Shown here piece after piece: positions 44,061-53,611 of a stretch of 64,000 bases of DNA. The stretch is from Gammaproteobacteria bacterium (lineage in GTDB: Bacteria > Pseudomonadota > Gammaproteobacteria > HK1). The notes beneath the pieces were generated by a model that searched no databases, was not told the origin of the DNA, and saw nothing but the letters and a program-made list of their open reading frames with translations. The stretch is from positions 496,001-560,000 of the forward strand of contig WLWT01000001.1 in NCBI GenBank assembly GCA_012103455.1, read 5' to 3'. The position numbers and the translations under genes are program-made. Each line of letters starts with the position of its first letter. Positions within the stretch are counted from its first letter, which is position 1.

Positions 44061-44978
44061 ATGAAAATTGCCGTAGTAGGCGCTGGTGCGATGGGCTCGG
44101 TCTATGCCGGGTTGATGGCCGACGCGGGCAATGAGGTGTGGGCTATAGACATCTGGCAAGAGCACGTGGACGCCATCAACCGCAATGGCCTTCGCGTCGA
44201 AGGTGCCAGTGGCGATCGCACGGTCAAGGTCAACGCCACCACCTGCGCAGCGGACGCGGGCATCTGCGAACTGGTGATCATCGCCACTAAAGCGGATGGG
44301 GTTGGGGCGGCCGCACAATCGGTAGATCCGCTATTAGGCGGCGATTCGGTCATTCTGACTATACAAAACGGCCTCGGTGCAGCCGAGCGTATCTCGCAAT
44401 ACCGCTCACCTGACAATATTTTGCTCGGCGTTGCGGGAGGCTTTGGCGCCTTCATGCGCGGTCCCGGTCATGCATTTCACAACGGCATGCAACTCATTCG
44501 CGTAGGCGAGATGACAGGGGGAATCACCGAGCGCGTGAAGCGGGTTGTCAAGCTCTGGGAAGAGTCCGGATTCAAGGCGCAAGCCTACGAAGATGTGCAC
44601 CAACTTATCTGGGAAAAGTTCATCTGCAACGTCACTTACAGCGGTCCGTGCACAGTGATGAAAACGGCTGTCGGAGAAATGATGGCCAATGAAGCAGCGT
44701 GGAAAGTAGCTATTACTTGTGGCCTTGAAGCTTACGAGACCGGACTCGCTAAAGGCATTAATTTCTCGTTCGGCGATGCTGAACGGTACATCTACGAATT
44801 CGGCTCCAAGATGCCCAAGGCAAAACCTTCAATGCTGCAAGACCACGAAGCGCGACGGCGCTCGGAGGTAAACGCCATCAATGGCATGGTCCCCATAGTG
44901 GCCGCAGAAGTCGGTCTGAGCGCACCGGCGAACGAGGTGATCACCGGCCTGGTGAAATGGGCAGAGCGCGGCTTCTAA
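44061..44978 (+). CDS. Ketopantoate reductase family (ApbA/PanE) dehydrogenase
   Basis: 305 residues from ATG 44061 (MKIAVVGAGAMGSVYAGLM, NADP-binding GxGxxG). Further family landmarks: LVIIATKADGV (conserved Lys), LTIQNGLGAAERI, LIWEKFICNVTYS and, near the end, ARRRSEVNAINGMV. The last deviates from the usual RR.TEID.INGAI but keeps the Glu. It reduces ketopantoate in pantothenate synthesis or acts on a related 2-oxo acid; there are no pan genes nearby to decide. Confidence 0.87.
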   Translation: MKIAVVGAGAMGSVYAGLMADAGNEVWAIDIWQEHVDAINRNGLRVEGASGDRTVKVNATTCAADAGICELVIIATKADGVGAAAQSVDPLLGGDSVILTIQNGLGAAERISQYRSPDNILLGVAGGFGAFMRGPGHAFHNGMQLIRVGEMTGGITERVKRVVKLWEESGFKAQAYEDVHQLIWEKFICNVTYSGPCTVMKTAVGEMMANEAAWKVAITCGLEAYETGLAKGINFSFGDAERYIYEFGSKMPKAKPSMLQDHEARRRSEVNAINGMVPIVAAEVGLSAPANEVITGLVKWAERGF

Positions 44979-45138
44979 GCTCTTCAACGAATCAGACACA
45001 GACATGCATTAGCTCCCCAGAGGTAAGCCAGCGCACCGGGTTCTAACGGGGGCGTACAGGCAGCTTAGCTTTCGGCCTACAACACATAGCGCTTCAAGCT
45101 GATACCAACCAAGGCGGCCACGCGCCATGCTGTGGCAC

Positions 45139-46128
45139 ATGGCTACACCACGTTCACAACTCGTCGATCCCGACCACGCCCTGTTCTACCACATTGGCTC
45201 GGGCTGCGTGCGCGGCGCATGGCTGTGTGGCTTGGACCAAGTAACGGGTAGGGATTATTCCTATCGCAAAGCGTGGTTCGAGGAACGCCTTTATCATCTG
45301 GCGCAGTACTTTGCTATCGAACTCTACGCCTTCGTGATTATGAGTAATCATTTTCATCTTATCGTCTATTACGATCCTCTTGCGGGGCTCGCTTGGTCAG
45401 ACGTTGAAGTCGTTAAGCGCTGGCTCGGTGCATTCCCACCTAAACGAAAAACCTCAAAACTAAAGAAAATCCGCGCGGCGATGCTCAAAGATCCGGAGAA
45501 AATCGCCAAATGCCGGGCACAACTGGGCTCCCTCTCCGCCTTTATGCAGAATCTAAAGCAACCCATAGCTTGGCGCGCTAACAAAGAAGATGGCGTACGT
45601 GGCCATTTTTTCGAGGACCGTTTCTACTCTGGTGCGTTGCTCAGCGAAGAGGCGGTTTTGGCCAGCATGGCGTATGTCGATCTCAACCCAATACGCGCAA
45701 AGATCACTCAAAGCATCGAGCAATGTGAGCACACATCCATACGCAACCGGTTACAGGCGCTAGAGAACAGTGCGGAGCGCCTAGAACAATGGCTGCATCC
45801 ACTCGTATCTGGCCTCGAACAAGCGCCACATGAGGACGGCGCGAAAGAGTGCGACGATGCCGGTAATACACCGCATCAGGAGACACCGGCGCATGTTCCG
45901 GCAATGACCCTAGAAAGTTACATCGAGCACTTGCAAATACTCATAGCAGCGGATGATCCCGCCAACAAGAAGCGGCTACCGCCGAAGAAACACTTGTGGA
46001 TCCAACGCGTGACCTCGCTCAAGCCGCGACAACGCGCTTACGGAAACGATGAACAATTGAGAGCGTGGGCAAGTAAACGCGGATTCCGCTCCAAAGAGCG
46101 CCCACTAGACGCGGCACCATCCGGATAA
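45139..46128 (+). CDS. HUH (Y1, IS200-like) transposase
   Basis: 329 residues from ATG 45139 (MATPRSQLVD). The HUH motif is SNHFHLIVYY in YAFVIMSNHFHL, and the helix with the catalytic Tyr follows later (AVLASMAYVDLNPIRAKI). GHFFEDRFYSGALLS is the conserved block before it. The C-terminal ~120 residues are a family-specific extension. It belongs to the group of REP-associated or IS200-like transposases that often sit singly in gammaproteobacterial genomes. No inverted-repeat ends were found nearby. Confidence 0.85.
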   Translation: MATPRSQLVDPDHALFYHIGSGCVRGAWLCGLDQVTGRDYSYRKAWFEERLYHLAQYFAIELYAFVIMSNHFHLIVYYDPLAGLAWSDVEVVKRWLGAFPPKRKTSKLKKIRAAMLKDPEKIAKCRAQLGSLSAFMQNLKQPIAWRANKEDGVRGHFFEDRFYSGALLSEEAVLASMAYVDLNPIRAKITQSIEQCEHTSIRNRLQALENSAERLEQWLHPLVSGLEQAPHEDGAKECDDAGNTPHQETPAHVPAMTLESYIEHLQILIAADDPANKKRLPPKKHLWIQRVTSLKPRQRAYGNDEQLRAWASKRGFRSKERPLDAAPSG

Positions 46129-46361
46129 TAACTCATTGACTCGCCAAGGGACTCGTTCACAAGGGCTCAGTACGCCCAGCCATCCCGCAAATCCCCACCT
46201 CAACCGTTTGCAAGCCGTCAACCCAAGGCAATAGCCCCCCAAGGCAATAGCCCCAATTAGAAGCTACTCGCGGACAAATATCCGCTACTAGCTCCCAACT
46301 CGATACGTCTCGGTGCGCCCACCGCGCATATCTGTGTCCAATACTTTACATCTATCTGTGT
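46129..46361. other. Intergenic stretch with short direct repeat
   Basis: No gene seen. CCAAGGCAATAGCCCC is repeated in tandem at about 46223-46256, and two TATCTGTGTC words lie at 46328-46358. Confidence 0.4.
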
Positions 46362-47486
46362 CTAATAAACGCATGATGCCTCTCCCTCCAACGATTCAGT
46401 GCCTAATGATTCGACGCCTATGGATTCAACACCCATAGATTCAACAGCCGCCAAACACTGGCCGGCGATACGCTCCCAAGTCCACGCAGCCCCGATACTG
46501 CGATTACGCACAGCCATCGCCTCATGGTCCATGGCCAATGCCTCATCCAACGCACTCGCCAGAGTGTACGGATCGCCAGGCACATAAAGAGGATTTTCTG
46601 TTCCTTGCAAAAATTCGCGGAACACCCCCTCATCCGGCGCCACTACAACCGGGCCAAAGGTCATCGCCATCAGCGCTATCCCCGAGGATAATGCGCCGAT
46701 GCGCGGCACCACGACTACATCGCTAGCGGCAAGCATGGCGTGCATGTCTGTGTCTGAAACGTAGCCATTCAAGACCGTGGCGCTCCGGCTTGCGAGCCAC
46801 GCTCTTAGCCGCATCATCCGCCAGCGGTACCGCAACCTGCCGCAAGCCTCGGTGTATCGGCCAGCGTAGATGAGGTGTTTGCATGGATTCATCACCCGGG
46901 AATACGCGCGCATGAGCAAAGCTATCTCGGCCCAAAAGCGCAAGCTGCCAAACACCAAAACAACGCGCTTAGACGCCACGATGCCCATGGCGCGGCGGGC
47001 CGACTCGCGCGAGACGTCGCTGCGCCGAAGACTATGGTAACCGAATGGTCCATGCATGACGCTCGCTTTACCGGCTACCACCGGATTGACCCGCTCAGCC
47101 AAAACCATCGCGGCCGATGCGAAATAGCTAATAATATGCGCCTGTCCATAGCAGACATCGTAAAGCGCCCGATAAGGCTCACTGCCCACGGCACCGTGGG
47201 GATGCAGATTATGTACCGTCACAATAAGAATAGCCGTGCGTCTCCAGCGCTTGAGCGTAGCCCCCACCCGCGCTATATCCGCGGCCGTAGGCTCTCGCCA
47301 GTCCACCAACTCCTCCGGCCAGTGCAAATGCACGATGTCGAACGGCACATTGGAGAGAAACAGATTGCGCCGCCCAACGACCACCTGGCAGCCATGGCCG
47401 GCATAAGCCGCCGCTTGATCCGGCACGAAACTGTGATCATCGGACGGGATCAACACCCGCAAGGGCCGGCCGGCGTTAAGCGTCAT
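46362..47486 (-). CDS. Glycosyltransferase, GT4-like
   Basis: 374 residues. Two Rossmann domains: the first with DIVHLHWPEELVDW and ILIVTVHNLHPH, the second with RVVLVFGSLRFW, LASRSATVLNGYVSD and the donor-binding ASDVVVVPRIGALSSGIALMAM region. VVAPDEGVFREFLQ has the E-x7-E-like end. It acts in polysaccharide or glycolipid synthesis; the sugar is unknown. The C-terminus carries a curious repeat ESMGVESIGVESLGTESL, encoded by slipped 15-bp units. Confidence 0.8.
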   Translation of the reverse strand: MTLNAGRPLRVLIPSDDHSFVPDQAAAYAGHGCQVVVGRRNLFLSNVPFDIVHLHWPEELVDWREPTAADIARVGATLKRWRRTAILIVTVHNLHPHGAVGSEPYRALYDVCYGQAHIISYFASAAMVLAERVNPVVAGKASVMHGPFGYHSLRRSDVSRESARRAMGIVASKRVVLVFGSLRFWAEIALLMRAYSRVMNPCKHLIYAGRYTEACGRLRYRWRMMRLRAWLASRSATVLNGYVSDTDMHAMLAASDVVVVPRIGALSSGIALMAMTFGPVVVAPDEGVFREFLQGTENPLYVPGDPYTLASALDEALAMDHEAMAVRNRSIGAAWTWERIAGQCLAAVESMGVESIGVESLGTESLEGEASCVY

Positions 47487-47534
47487 AGACGCTAACCGCC
47501 ATGGACAAACGCCACCCCAGCTAACCGGCTAACC

Positions 47535-47966
47535 TCAAGGGCCATCGGCACTCCAAGGGTCATAAGAGCCGAAGTGCCAAACATGCCCCTCGAGATCACG
47601 GCATGTATAAAGCCGCCCGCCGTACGGTTGATCGGCTGGCGCCATCACCACCGCCGCTCCGCTGTTCACGGCATGTTCAAAGTGTGCGGCCACGTCCTGG
47701 ACGATCACATAGACGCTCTGTGTGGTAACCCCGGCAGTGCGCTCAGGCGGCACCACCAATGGTTCAAGCACACCTTCATAAGCAGGCCCAACCATCACCA
47801 TGCCGGTGCCCAAAACCAACTGTGAATGCGCAATGGCGCCCCCTTCTCCCTCGACCACCAACCGCCTCTGAAACCCAAACGCCCGGCACAACCAATCGAT
47901 AGCCGCCCTCGCGTCACTGTAGCGCAGCGTCGGCACAATAGTGCTACTCACAATCCGTCCATCCAA
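47535..47966 (-). CDS. VOC family (glyoxalase/bleomycin-resistance) protein
   Basis: 143 residues with two beta-alpha-beta-beta-beta modules: VPTLRYSDARAAIDWLCRAFGF, then VYVIVQDVAAHFEHAV and YGGRLYTCRDLEGHVWHFGSYDPW, the last being the common C-terminal pattern of the family. The ligand is unknown. It lies 48 bp upstream of the GT4-like gene on the same strand. Confidence 0.85.
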   Translation of the reverse strand: MDGRIVSSTIVPTLRYSDARAAIDWLCRAFGFQRRLVVEGEGGAIAHSQLVLGTGMVMVGPAYEGVLEPLVVPPERTAGVTTQSVYVIVQDVAAHFEHAVNSGAAVVMAPADQPYGGRLYTCRDLEGHVWHFGSYDPWSADGP

Positions 47967-48103
47967 CGTTTTACCGCAGTATTCAAGGGTAGATGATCAT
48001 GCCCTGGATCAGTAGGAGGATCATGGGTCCGGTCAAACTCCTCCCTCTGTCTGATTGCCAACGCTAGTACACTATCTACGGATCAGGATTGGAGCAGATA
48101 AAC

Positions 48104-49021
48104 ATGCCACAGCTCACCTTCGGCACCGGCCTGCGCTCGCCGTACAATATCGAGCAAACCGCCCGCCATATCGAGTCATTGGGCTTCGATGTGCTGTGCT
48201 GCGGCGAGCATGTCTCTTTTCATGGTGACACCGCTAACGGCTTCATCTCTCTGTCCGTCGCGGCGGCGGCCACCGAGCACATCAAACTCATGAGCGCCAT
48301 TACCTTAGCGCCCCTGTATCCGGCGGCCCTGATGGCCAAACTGGGCGCCGCTCTGGACGTCGCCTCAGGCGGGCGCTTTATCATGGGCATAGGCGTGGGC
48401 GGTGAATATCCCAAAGAGTTCGAAGCATGCGGTGTTCCACTCAGTGAGCGCGGCGCCCGCACCAATGAGGCCCTCGCCGTCACGCGGAAATTGTGGACCG
48501 AATCCAAGGTCAGCTTTAACGGCCGCTTCACTACCCTCAACAGCTTCAGCTTAAAACCCTTGCCTATACAAAAACCCAACCCGCCCATCTGGGTGGCGGG
48601 CCGCAAGGACGCCGCCATGCGCCGGGCGGTGCGTTACGGCGACGGCTGGCTCCCCTATATGTACTCGCCCGAGCAGATGGCCCACAGCGTTGCCAAAATC
48701 ACCGCTTTCGCCGCCAAAGAGGGCCGCTCGCTAGACCACTTCACCCAGGGTTTATACATCTTCACGGCCGTCCACGAGGACTCGGACACAGCCGTGCGCA
48801 TGGCCGCTGACAAACTCGGCGCCCAATACGCGCAGGACTTCAAGAGCTTGGTTGGAAAATACGCCCTCGCTGGCACGCCGCAGCAGTGCCGCGTGCGGCT
48901 AAAACAGTACATCGACGCCGGCGCGCGCTTTTTCATCCTGTCTAGCGCCTGTCCGGCGGATTACATAGACCGCAATATCGAACTCATCGCCAAAGAGTTG
49001 GTAGCCGCCTTTAGAGACTGA
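48104..49021 (+). CDS. LLM-class F420-dependent oxidoreductase
   Basis: 305 residues from ATG 48104 with GGAG upstream. Luciferase-like TIM-barrel blocks: TARHIESLGFDVLCCGEHV, LMSAITLAPLYPAALMAKLGA, RFIMGIGVGGEYPKEFEACG, then NPPIWVAGRKDAAMRRAVRYGDGWLP. The EH pair and GVGGEYPKEF fit the TIGR03619-like F420 group more than FMN monooxygenases. It suggests the organism makes or takes up coenzyme F420 (inference). Confidence 0.82.
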   Translation: MPQLTFGTGLRSPYNIEQTARHIESLGFDVLCCGEHVSFHGDTANGFISLSVAAAATEHIKLMSAITLAPLYPAALMAKLGAALDVASGGRFIMGIGVGGEYPKEFEACGVPLSERGARTNEALAVTRKLWTESKVSFNGRFTTLNSFSLKPLPIQKPNPPIWVAGRKDAAMRRAVRYGDGWLPYMYSPEQMAHSVAKITAFAAKEGRSLDHFTQGLYIFTAVHEDSDTAVRMAADKLGAQYAQDFKSLVGKYALAGTPQQCRVRLKQYIDAGARFFILSSACPADYIDRNIELIAKELVAAFRD

Positions 49022-49043
49022 GCGAGTCTCCCCAGCCTGCACG

Positions 49044-49682
49044 TTAGAAGCGCCCTGCATCCCGCGCAGCACACTGACTGGAACGGTACTCATACCAAGG
49101 CCGGCCATCCAGATAGCCGGGCACGTCGTAGTCCCAATCCAAATAGCGCGAACACAAATATTCAAGAGCGAATACCTGCTCGCACCTTCCGGCGCGCGCG
49201 TAGGTAATCTGGCGCACCTCCAAGATAGCCCCGGCAATACGTAAAGATTCGCCCAGCGTTACTTTCTCACCGACGCTGGCACTACGGCTGCGAAACCGGC
49301 GCGGCCGCTCGGGTAACCGGGTATATCCAAGCTCGGTGTAGAACTGCGCCAAGGAGTCGGTCGAAAAATCCTTAGCAGCAAAGCGCTCCTCGGGAATATA
49401 AGCAGGATTGAAATAGGCCGCTTGCAGTACCTTGGCCCGCACCTCGCTGTGTCCGCCCTGGCGCCCGCCAAACAACCTCAACCGCTCCAGCACACGAAAC
49501 TCGCCGTCCTGCGCTAACCCCAATGCCGCCAACGCTTCCAGCTCAACTTTGTAGGCGGACCAATCTTCTTTATCTTGAGTACGCTGGCGTATACAGCTAT
49601 TGACGATCTGAGATTTAACGGTCCCTGCACCTAAACGCAAGGCCGACTCAGATAGACTCGAAGGTGGTTGCGACATGAGCAT
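49044..49682 (-). CDS. UTRA/chorismate-lyase-fold domain protein
   Basis: 212 residues. The C-terminal two thirds look like the UTRA effector domain of GntR regulators: RRFRSRSASVGEKVTLGESL, ILEVRQITYARAGRCEQVFALEYLCS split around it. The N-terminal winged helix is missing; only a short helical segment (SALRLGAGTVKSQIVNS) precedes. It is either a lone ligand-binding protein or a degraded regulator. It converges with the oxidoreductase gene. Confidence 0.6.
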   Translation of the reverse strand: MLMSQPPSSLSESALRLGAGTVKSQIVNSCIRQRTQDKEDWSAYKVELEALAALGLAQDGEFRVLERLRLFGGRQGGHSEVRAKVLQAAYFNPAYIPEERFAAKDFSTDSLAQFYTELGYTRLPERPRRFRSRSASVGEKVTLGESLRIAGAILEVRQITYARAGRCEQVFALEYLCSRYLDWDYDVPGYLDGRPWYEYRSSQCAARDAGRF

Positions 49683-49832
49683 GTCCTCATGGTTGCGCTC
49701 GTTCCGTGCAGCGCTAACTGGGCCGGATAATCCTACCCAATAAAAGTCCCCAGCGCTTCGCCGGCATACTGTTTTACTGTTTTAGAGCACGCTTCCCATC
49801 AGCAGGCCCATTCGAAGAAATAAGGGCATCAG

Positions 49833-52554
49833 GTGAATACCTATCATTACATCGTCACGGAATTGAACACTCTCATTCACCAGCACCGGGCTGAGGCGGC
49901 AGACCCATTCCCTGCCGTGCAAGCATTCATTGCTGACAAAGAATTATTGAGCAACTTCGATTGGTTGCAAGACACCTCCGAGCACGGCACGCGCGGCCGG
50001 CAAAGAACCGAAGCGTGTGTGGATGCTCTCACGGGTCAAATCGAGAGGGTGGCCCATCTTTGGTACGAGCCTTCCCCAGGTAGCGCGGTCAACGCCGTAG
50101 CCTTGAGCTATCTCGCCGTCATCCACAGTCAGCGGCGCTGGAATGCTCCGCACCACCACGATCTCAACAGCGCCCTAGACGTTCTGCGCGACCCCGAGCT
50201 TGACAAAAATTTACGCCACGTCATCGCCCGCATAGTTGGGCTAGGACACGCCGTGCGCGCCTGCACCGGCGGCAACTTCAACGAGGTCGCTGGCGCGGCG
50301 TGTGAACTCGAGGTCTTGATGACCTTCATAGTAGGCAAGGAGCACGGCGATAACGCTAAAGCCATCAGGGCGAGCGCCATTACCTTAGCAGCATGTTTGG
50401 CGGCGCTGCACGGGGGCGGCTTAGCCTATGAGAATAGCCGCCGGGTTCGATTAGCCGGCGGCGGCGCACAGACCGCTTATATCGTCGAATACGGCACCAC
50501 CTTCCGAGAAGCGGTTCAACACGCCGTGGCCAGGGGTAGCAGCGCCAGCTTAGTGTTGATCAGCGCGGCGGGCTTTGTCAACCAGGATACGCCGGAGCGC
50601 GAGCTATTCGACGTTATGCCTGCCGCCGACACTGAAGCTTTAAGCGCCCTGTATGGCTGTGATGTCGAAGTAAAAGGTAGCCGGCCAAGCGGCGCTCCAA
50701 GGGCGTTACTGACAAACAGGCTGGAGCAGCGCCCGCTCAAACAGATCAATGGCGTTCACTACATTCCCTTGCCACTGGTGGAACGCTGTTTGAAAGATCT
50801 CTTTCGCCAACGGCCAGACGAATTCCACACCCTGACATTCGAATTTACCCCTGCCGTGCCGATAAGCTGGCTACCCGCCATCGACACCATTCCCCTGCCT
50901 AAACCGGCGCTGCTGACAGACAACGATACCTTGAGTGCAACGGTCGAACGCGCCGTCGAAACCCGCCAATGGACCCATCCAGCGCTCGTGCTAGCCCGCT
51001 TTGCCGCCGCCACTTTATCCAACGTGCGCACACTATTCGGTCCAGGCGAACTCAAAGTGAGGCCATGGCGCGATACCAACACTATGACGAAGGCCGGTGC
51101 TATTGAGTGGATGAAAGCACTCGGCACTATCTGGGCGCACAATCACGAAGCCACCTTCGACTTATACTTCGAGCAGATCAGCGCGCCGTCAGAGTTGGGC
51201 CGCAGTGGCACCACAATCCCCTTTGGGAAAGGCGCGCGCGTATTGGTTTTAGAGGTGGGCGGCACGCACATTAAATACCGGTTAAGCGACTCGAGCGAAG
51301 CCGGCCAACAGGCGTTTGCCACTGCCCCGGACGGTGAACAGTACACCAGCGCGGAAGCATTCGCAGAACGCGTCAGAAAAGAAGTTTTCGATGGTCAAGC
51401 ACCTGATCTGCACGCCATCATCATGACTTGGCCGGGGGCGGTGCACGCACCACTCACCCCCAAAAGCCAATCCCACCGGCACCGCAGGGATCTTGGACGT
51501 CTTCGGGCTGTCTAGAGCGATACGCGCAAACACCGCCCGCGGTATCCGCGCCCTCGGTATTCGAGAGGCCATCGAGCGGGTGTTTGATTGTCCGGTAGTT
51601 CTATTGAACGACGGCAGCGCTCACGCCATCGCGGCACGCCCCCGTGACCGTAATTGGCGCAGGCTATGCGCCCTCGCGGCAGGCACGGGAACCGCCCTAG
51701 GCGTTCTCGATCGCGAGACTGGCACGACGCCGCAGCCGGTCCTGGCTGAACTCGGCAAAGCGATCGTCAACATCGCTTGCCCTTTCCCTACCCACGGCGA
51801 TTTTCCCGCTGGCTGCGCCAACCAGCTTTTAAGCAAAAAAACCACGCAATTGTTAGGCCAAAAAGGCGGGCCCGGCAGCCCGGCCGAGTTAGCCTATTGC
51901 CTACAAAAAGGCAAGCAATCGACCGTCGCTATAGAGGAGTTGTTGGCCACCGAGCTCACGCAACAATTGGCAGGACTCGACCTGCCATGGATTTTGGATA
52001 CGGCGGACGTGCTCATGGAAAAACGCCTTGCACAACTTGAATGTATGCGCGAAGAGTCTGAAAAGATCGTAGCAAAAAATGCCTACTTGGTCGCCGACCT
52101 CAGTGTTTTGTGCTTGCGCGCCTACCGGGCCGACACCGTGTCGCTGACCGGCGGCCCCTTCAGCGGCAGCATACGCGATCTCATAGTCCCCAAAGTGTAC
52201 GACGCACTCAGGGATACCTATGACATAAAGCGCCGGCAAACCTGGGAAGCGGTCAGAACGAATACTGTACGTATAGCCACAGAATTTACTGCTACTGAGC
52301 AGGCGCTGCTAAAAGCGCGCGATGCGCTGCTGACCGAATACCGGCGGGCGACACCCCAGGGACCAGCACCCCAGGCAGTAACATCCCAGGGCGCAACATC
52401 CCAGGGCGCGACATCCCAGGGCGCGACATCCCAGGGCGCGACATCCCAGGGCGCGACATCCCAGGGCGCGACATCCCAGGGCGCGACATCCCAGGGCGCG
52501 ACATCCCAGGGCGCGACATCCCAGGGCGCGACATCCCAGGGCGCGACATCCTAG
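49833..52554 (+). pseudogene. ROK/actin-fold sugar kinase-like protein with long N-terminal domain, frameshifted
   Basis: One gene in two frames. Residues 1-470 have no family that I recognise (helical; HAVARGSSASLVLISAAGF in the middle). An ATP-binding sugar-kinase domain follows: VLVLEVGGTHIKYRL (phosphate-1 motif), then after the frameshift NPTGTAGILDVFGL, VVLLNDGSAHAIAA (ND motif), LAAGTGTALGVL and VSLTGGPFSGSIRDLI (adenosine motif). An extra A in AAAA at 51462-51465 separates the frames. The C-terminus ends in ATSQG pentapeptides. Total ~907 residues. It may be a living gene with a sequencing error; the next gene follows 11 bp later. Confidence 0.75.
52376..52553 (+). repeat. 15-bp tandem repeat, 12 units, coding (ATSQG)n
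   Basis: Twelve consecutive ACATCCCAGGGCGCG units encode Ala-Thr-Ser-Gln-Gly. Most are identical, so the array is young and probably length-variable. In the last unit CAG has become TAG, which gives the stop codon; without it translation would run on towards the next gene. Confidence 0.95.
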
Positions 52555-52565
52555 GGAGTAGTACC

Positions 52566-53498
52566 TTGATCAGTCACTTCTCCACCTTCGATATCAGTGG
52601 CCGAAGAGCGGAGCTGCTGTTTCCGGGGGCGGGTCAAATCACCCAGTCCTACGGCTATGTACGCTCCGAAACCCGCGCCGCGCTGGCCGGCGACGCGGCC
52701 CGCAGCCGGCCCTGGCGCGATTACCCAGACGAAGCACGCATCGACACCCGCCGCTTACTGGACGGCATAACCGAGCCTCACGTACTGATCATCGGCGCGC
52801 GCAATGTGGCCAACGAATACGGCTACGCAGCGCGTATCAACGGCATCTGGCACCAACGTGCGGGCGACCGGGCGCGGCCTGAACACTGGCCATACGTCGA
52901 ATTCGCAGCGGCTGGCTTGCGCTTTATCCATCGCTTAGACGCACCCTCAGGTGCCGATCGGTTGGATGCCGATCGGCTAACGGGTGTGCCGATCGTCATC
53001 AATGGCACTCCCATCGGCCGCGAAGACGTGGTGCGCTATTCAAGCGATGTTGCCCACACGTTTCATGTTCATCCCCACGGCGCTATCGGCCCGCCTATAC
53101 CGGCGTGGGAAGAACTTTCCGAGATCTGGGAGACTTGCCATCAACTCGGGACCGATCCGGTCGCATCGCTGTTAGCTTGCGGCCGGCGCTATGGCGCGCA
53201 CGAGAGCAAGCACTTGCTATGGAGTGTTTTGGTGGAAAACGCCACGGGCGGCGTAATGTTGGCGGCAATCACGGGCAGTCTACCCACGGTTGGCCAAACG
53301 CTCATCGGTGGCGGCGCCCGCAATGCCATCGTGCTCGATGCCGGTGGCAGTGTCGGCTGGTGGTACCGCAAACAACCCCAAGATGATCCGCTGCTACTGC
53401 TGGCAGGTCCGAACTATAGGGCAACGGGTCTCGTGTTCATACGCATTTATCTGGACATATTTCCACAGCCACAAGCCCATGGGGCCCTTTCAACATGA
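52566..53498 (+). CDS. Hypothetical protein, distant phosphodiester-glycosidase-like end
   Basis: 310 residues from TTG 52566, with GGGAG well placed. I recognise no family with confidence. The C-terminal GGARNAIVLDAGGSVGWW resembles the catalytic LDGGGS turn of phosphodiester glycosidases (NAGPA, DUF2233). No signal peptide. It starts 11 bp after the kinase-like gene and is probably translated with it, so a role with the same sugar substrate is possible. Confidence 0.55.
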   Translation: MISHFSTFDISGRRAELLFPGAGQITQSYGYVRSETRAALAGDAARSRPWRDYPDEARIDTRRLLDGITEPHVLIIGARNVANEYGYAARINGIWHQRAGDRARPEHWPYVEFAAAGLRFIHRLDAPSGADRLDADRLTGVPIVINGTPIGREDVVRYSSDVAHTFHVHPHGAIGPPIPAWEELSEIWETCHQLGTDPVASLLACGRRYGAHESKHLLWSVLVENATGGVMLAAITGSLPTVGQTLIGGGARNAIVLDAGGSVGWWYRKQPQDDPLLLLAGPNYRATGLVFIRIYLDIFPQPQAHGALST

Positions 53499-53611
53499 AC
53501 AGATTTCAGCATGAACAGAGGGAACGGCGGCCACAGCGCCCGGCCCATCCAATGCGGCCTGAAGACACGGCTGGAGCGGTGCAGCCTCTACCGCCGATCC
53601 CATTTTCTCCA

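Noticed and set aside
43704..44318. 204-residue open frame on the minus strand
   Set aside because: It crosses the low-complexity intergenic stretch and overlaps the start of the clear ketopantoate-reductase-family gene; its end is made of the repeated DTDIHIYGL words.
52292..52549. (MSRPG)n repeat protein on the minus strand
   Set aside because: It is the reverse complement of the 15-bp array coding ATSQG in the kinase-like gene; the plus frame continues a real domain and this one does not.
52376..52553. CRISPR-like array
   Set aside because: The repeats are directly adjacent 15-bp units without spacers, in frame with a coding gene.
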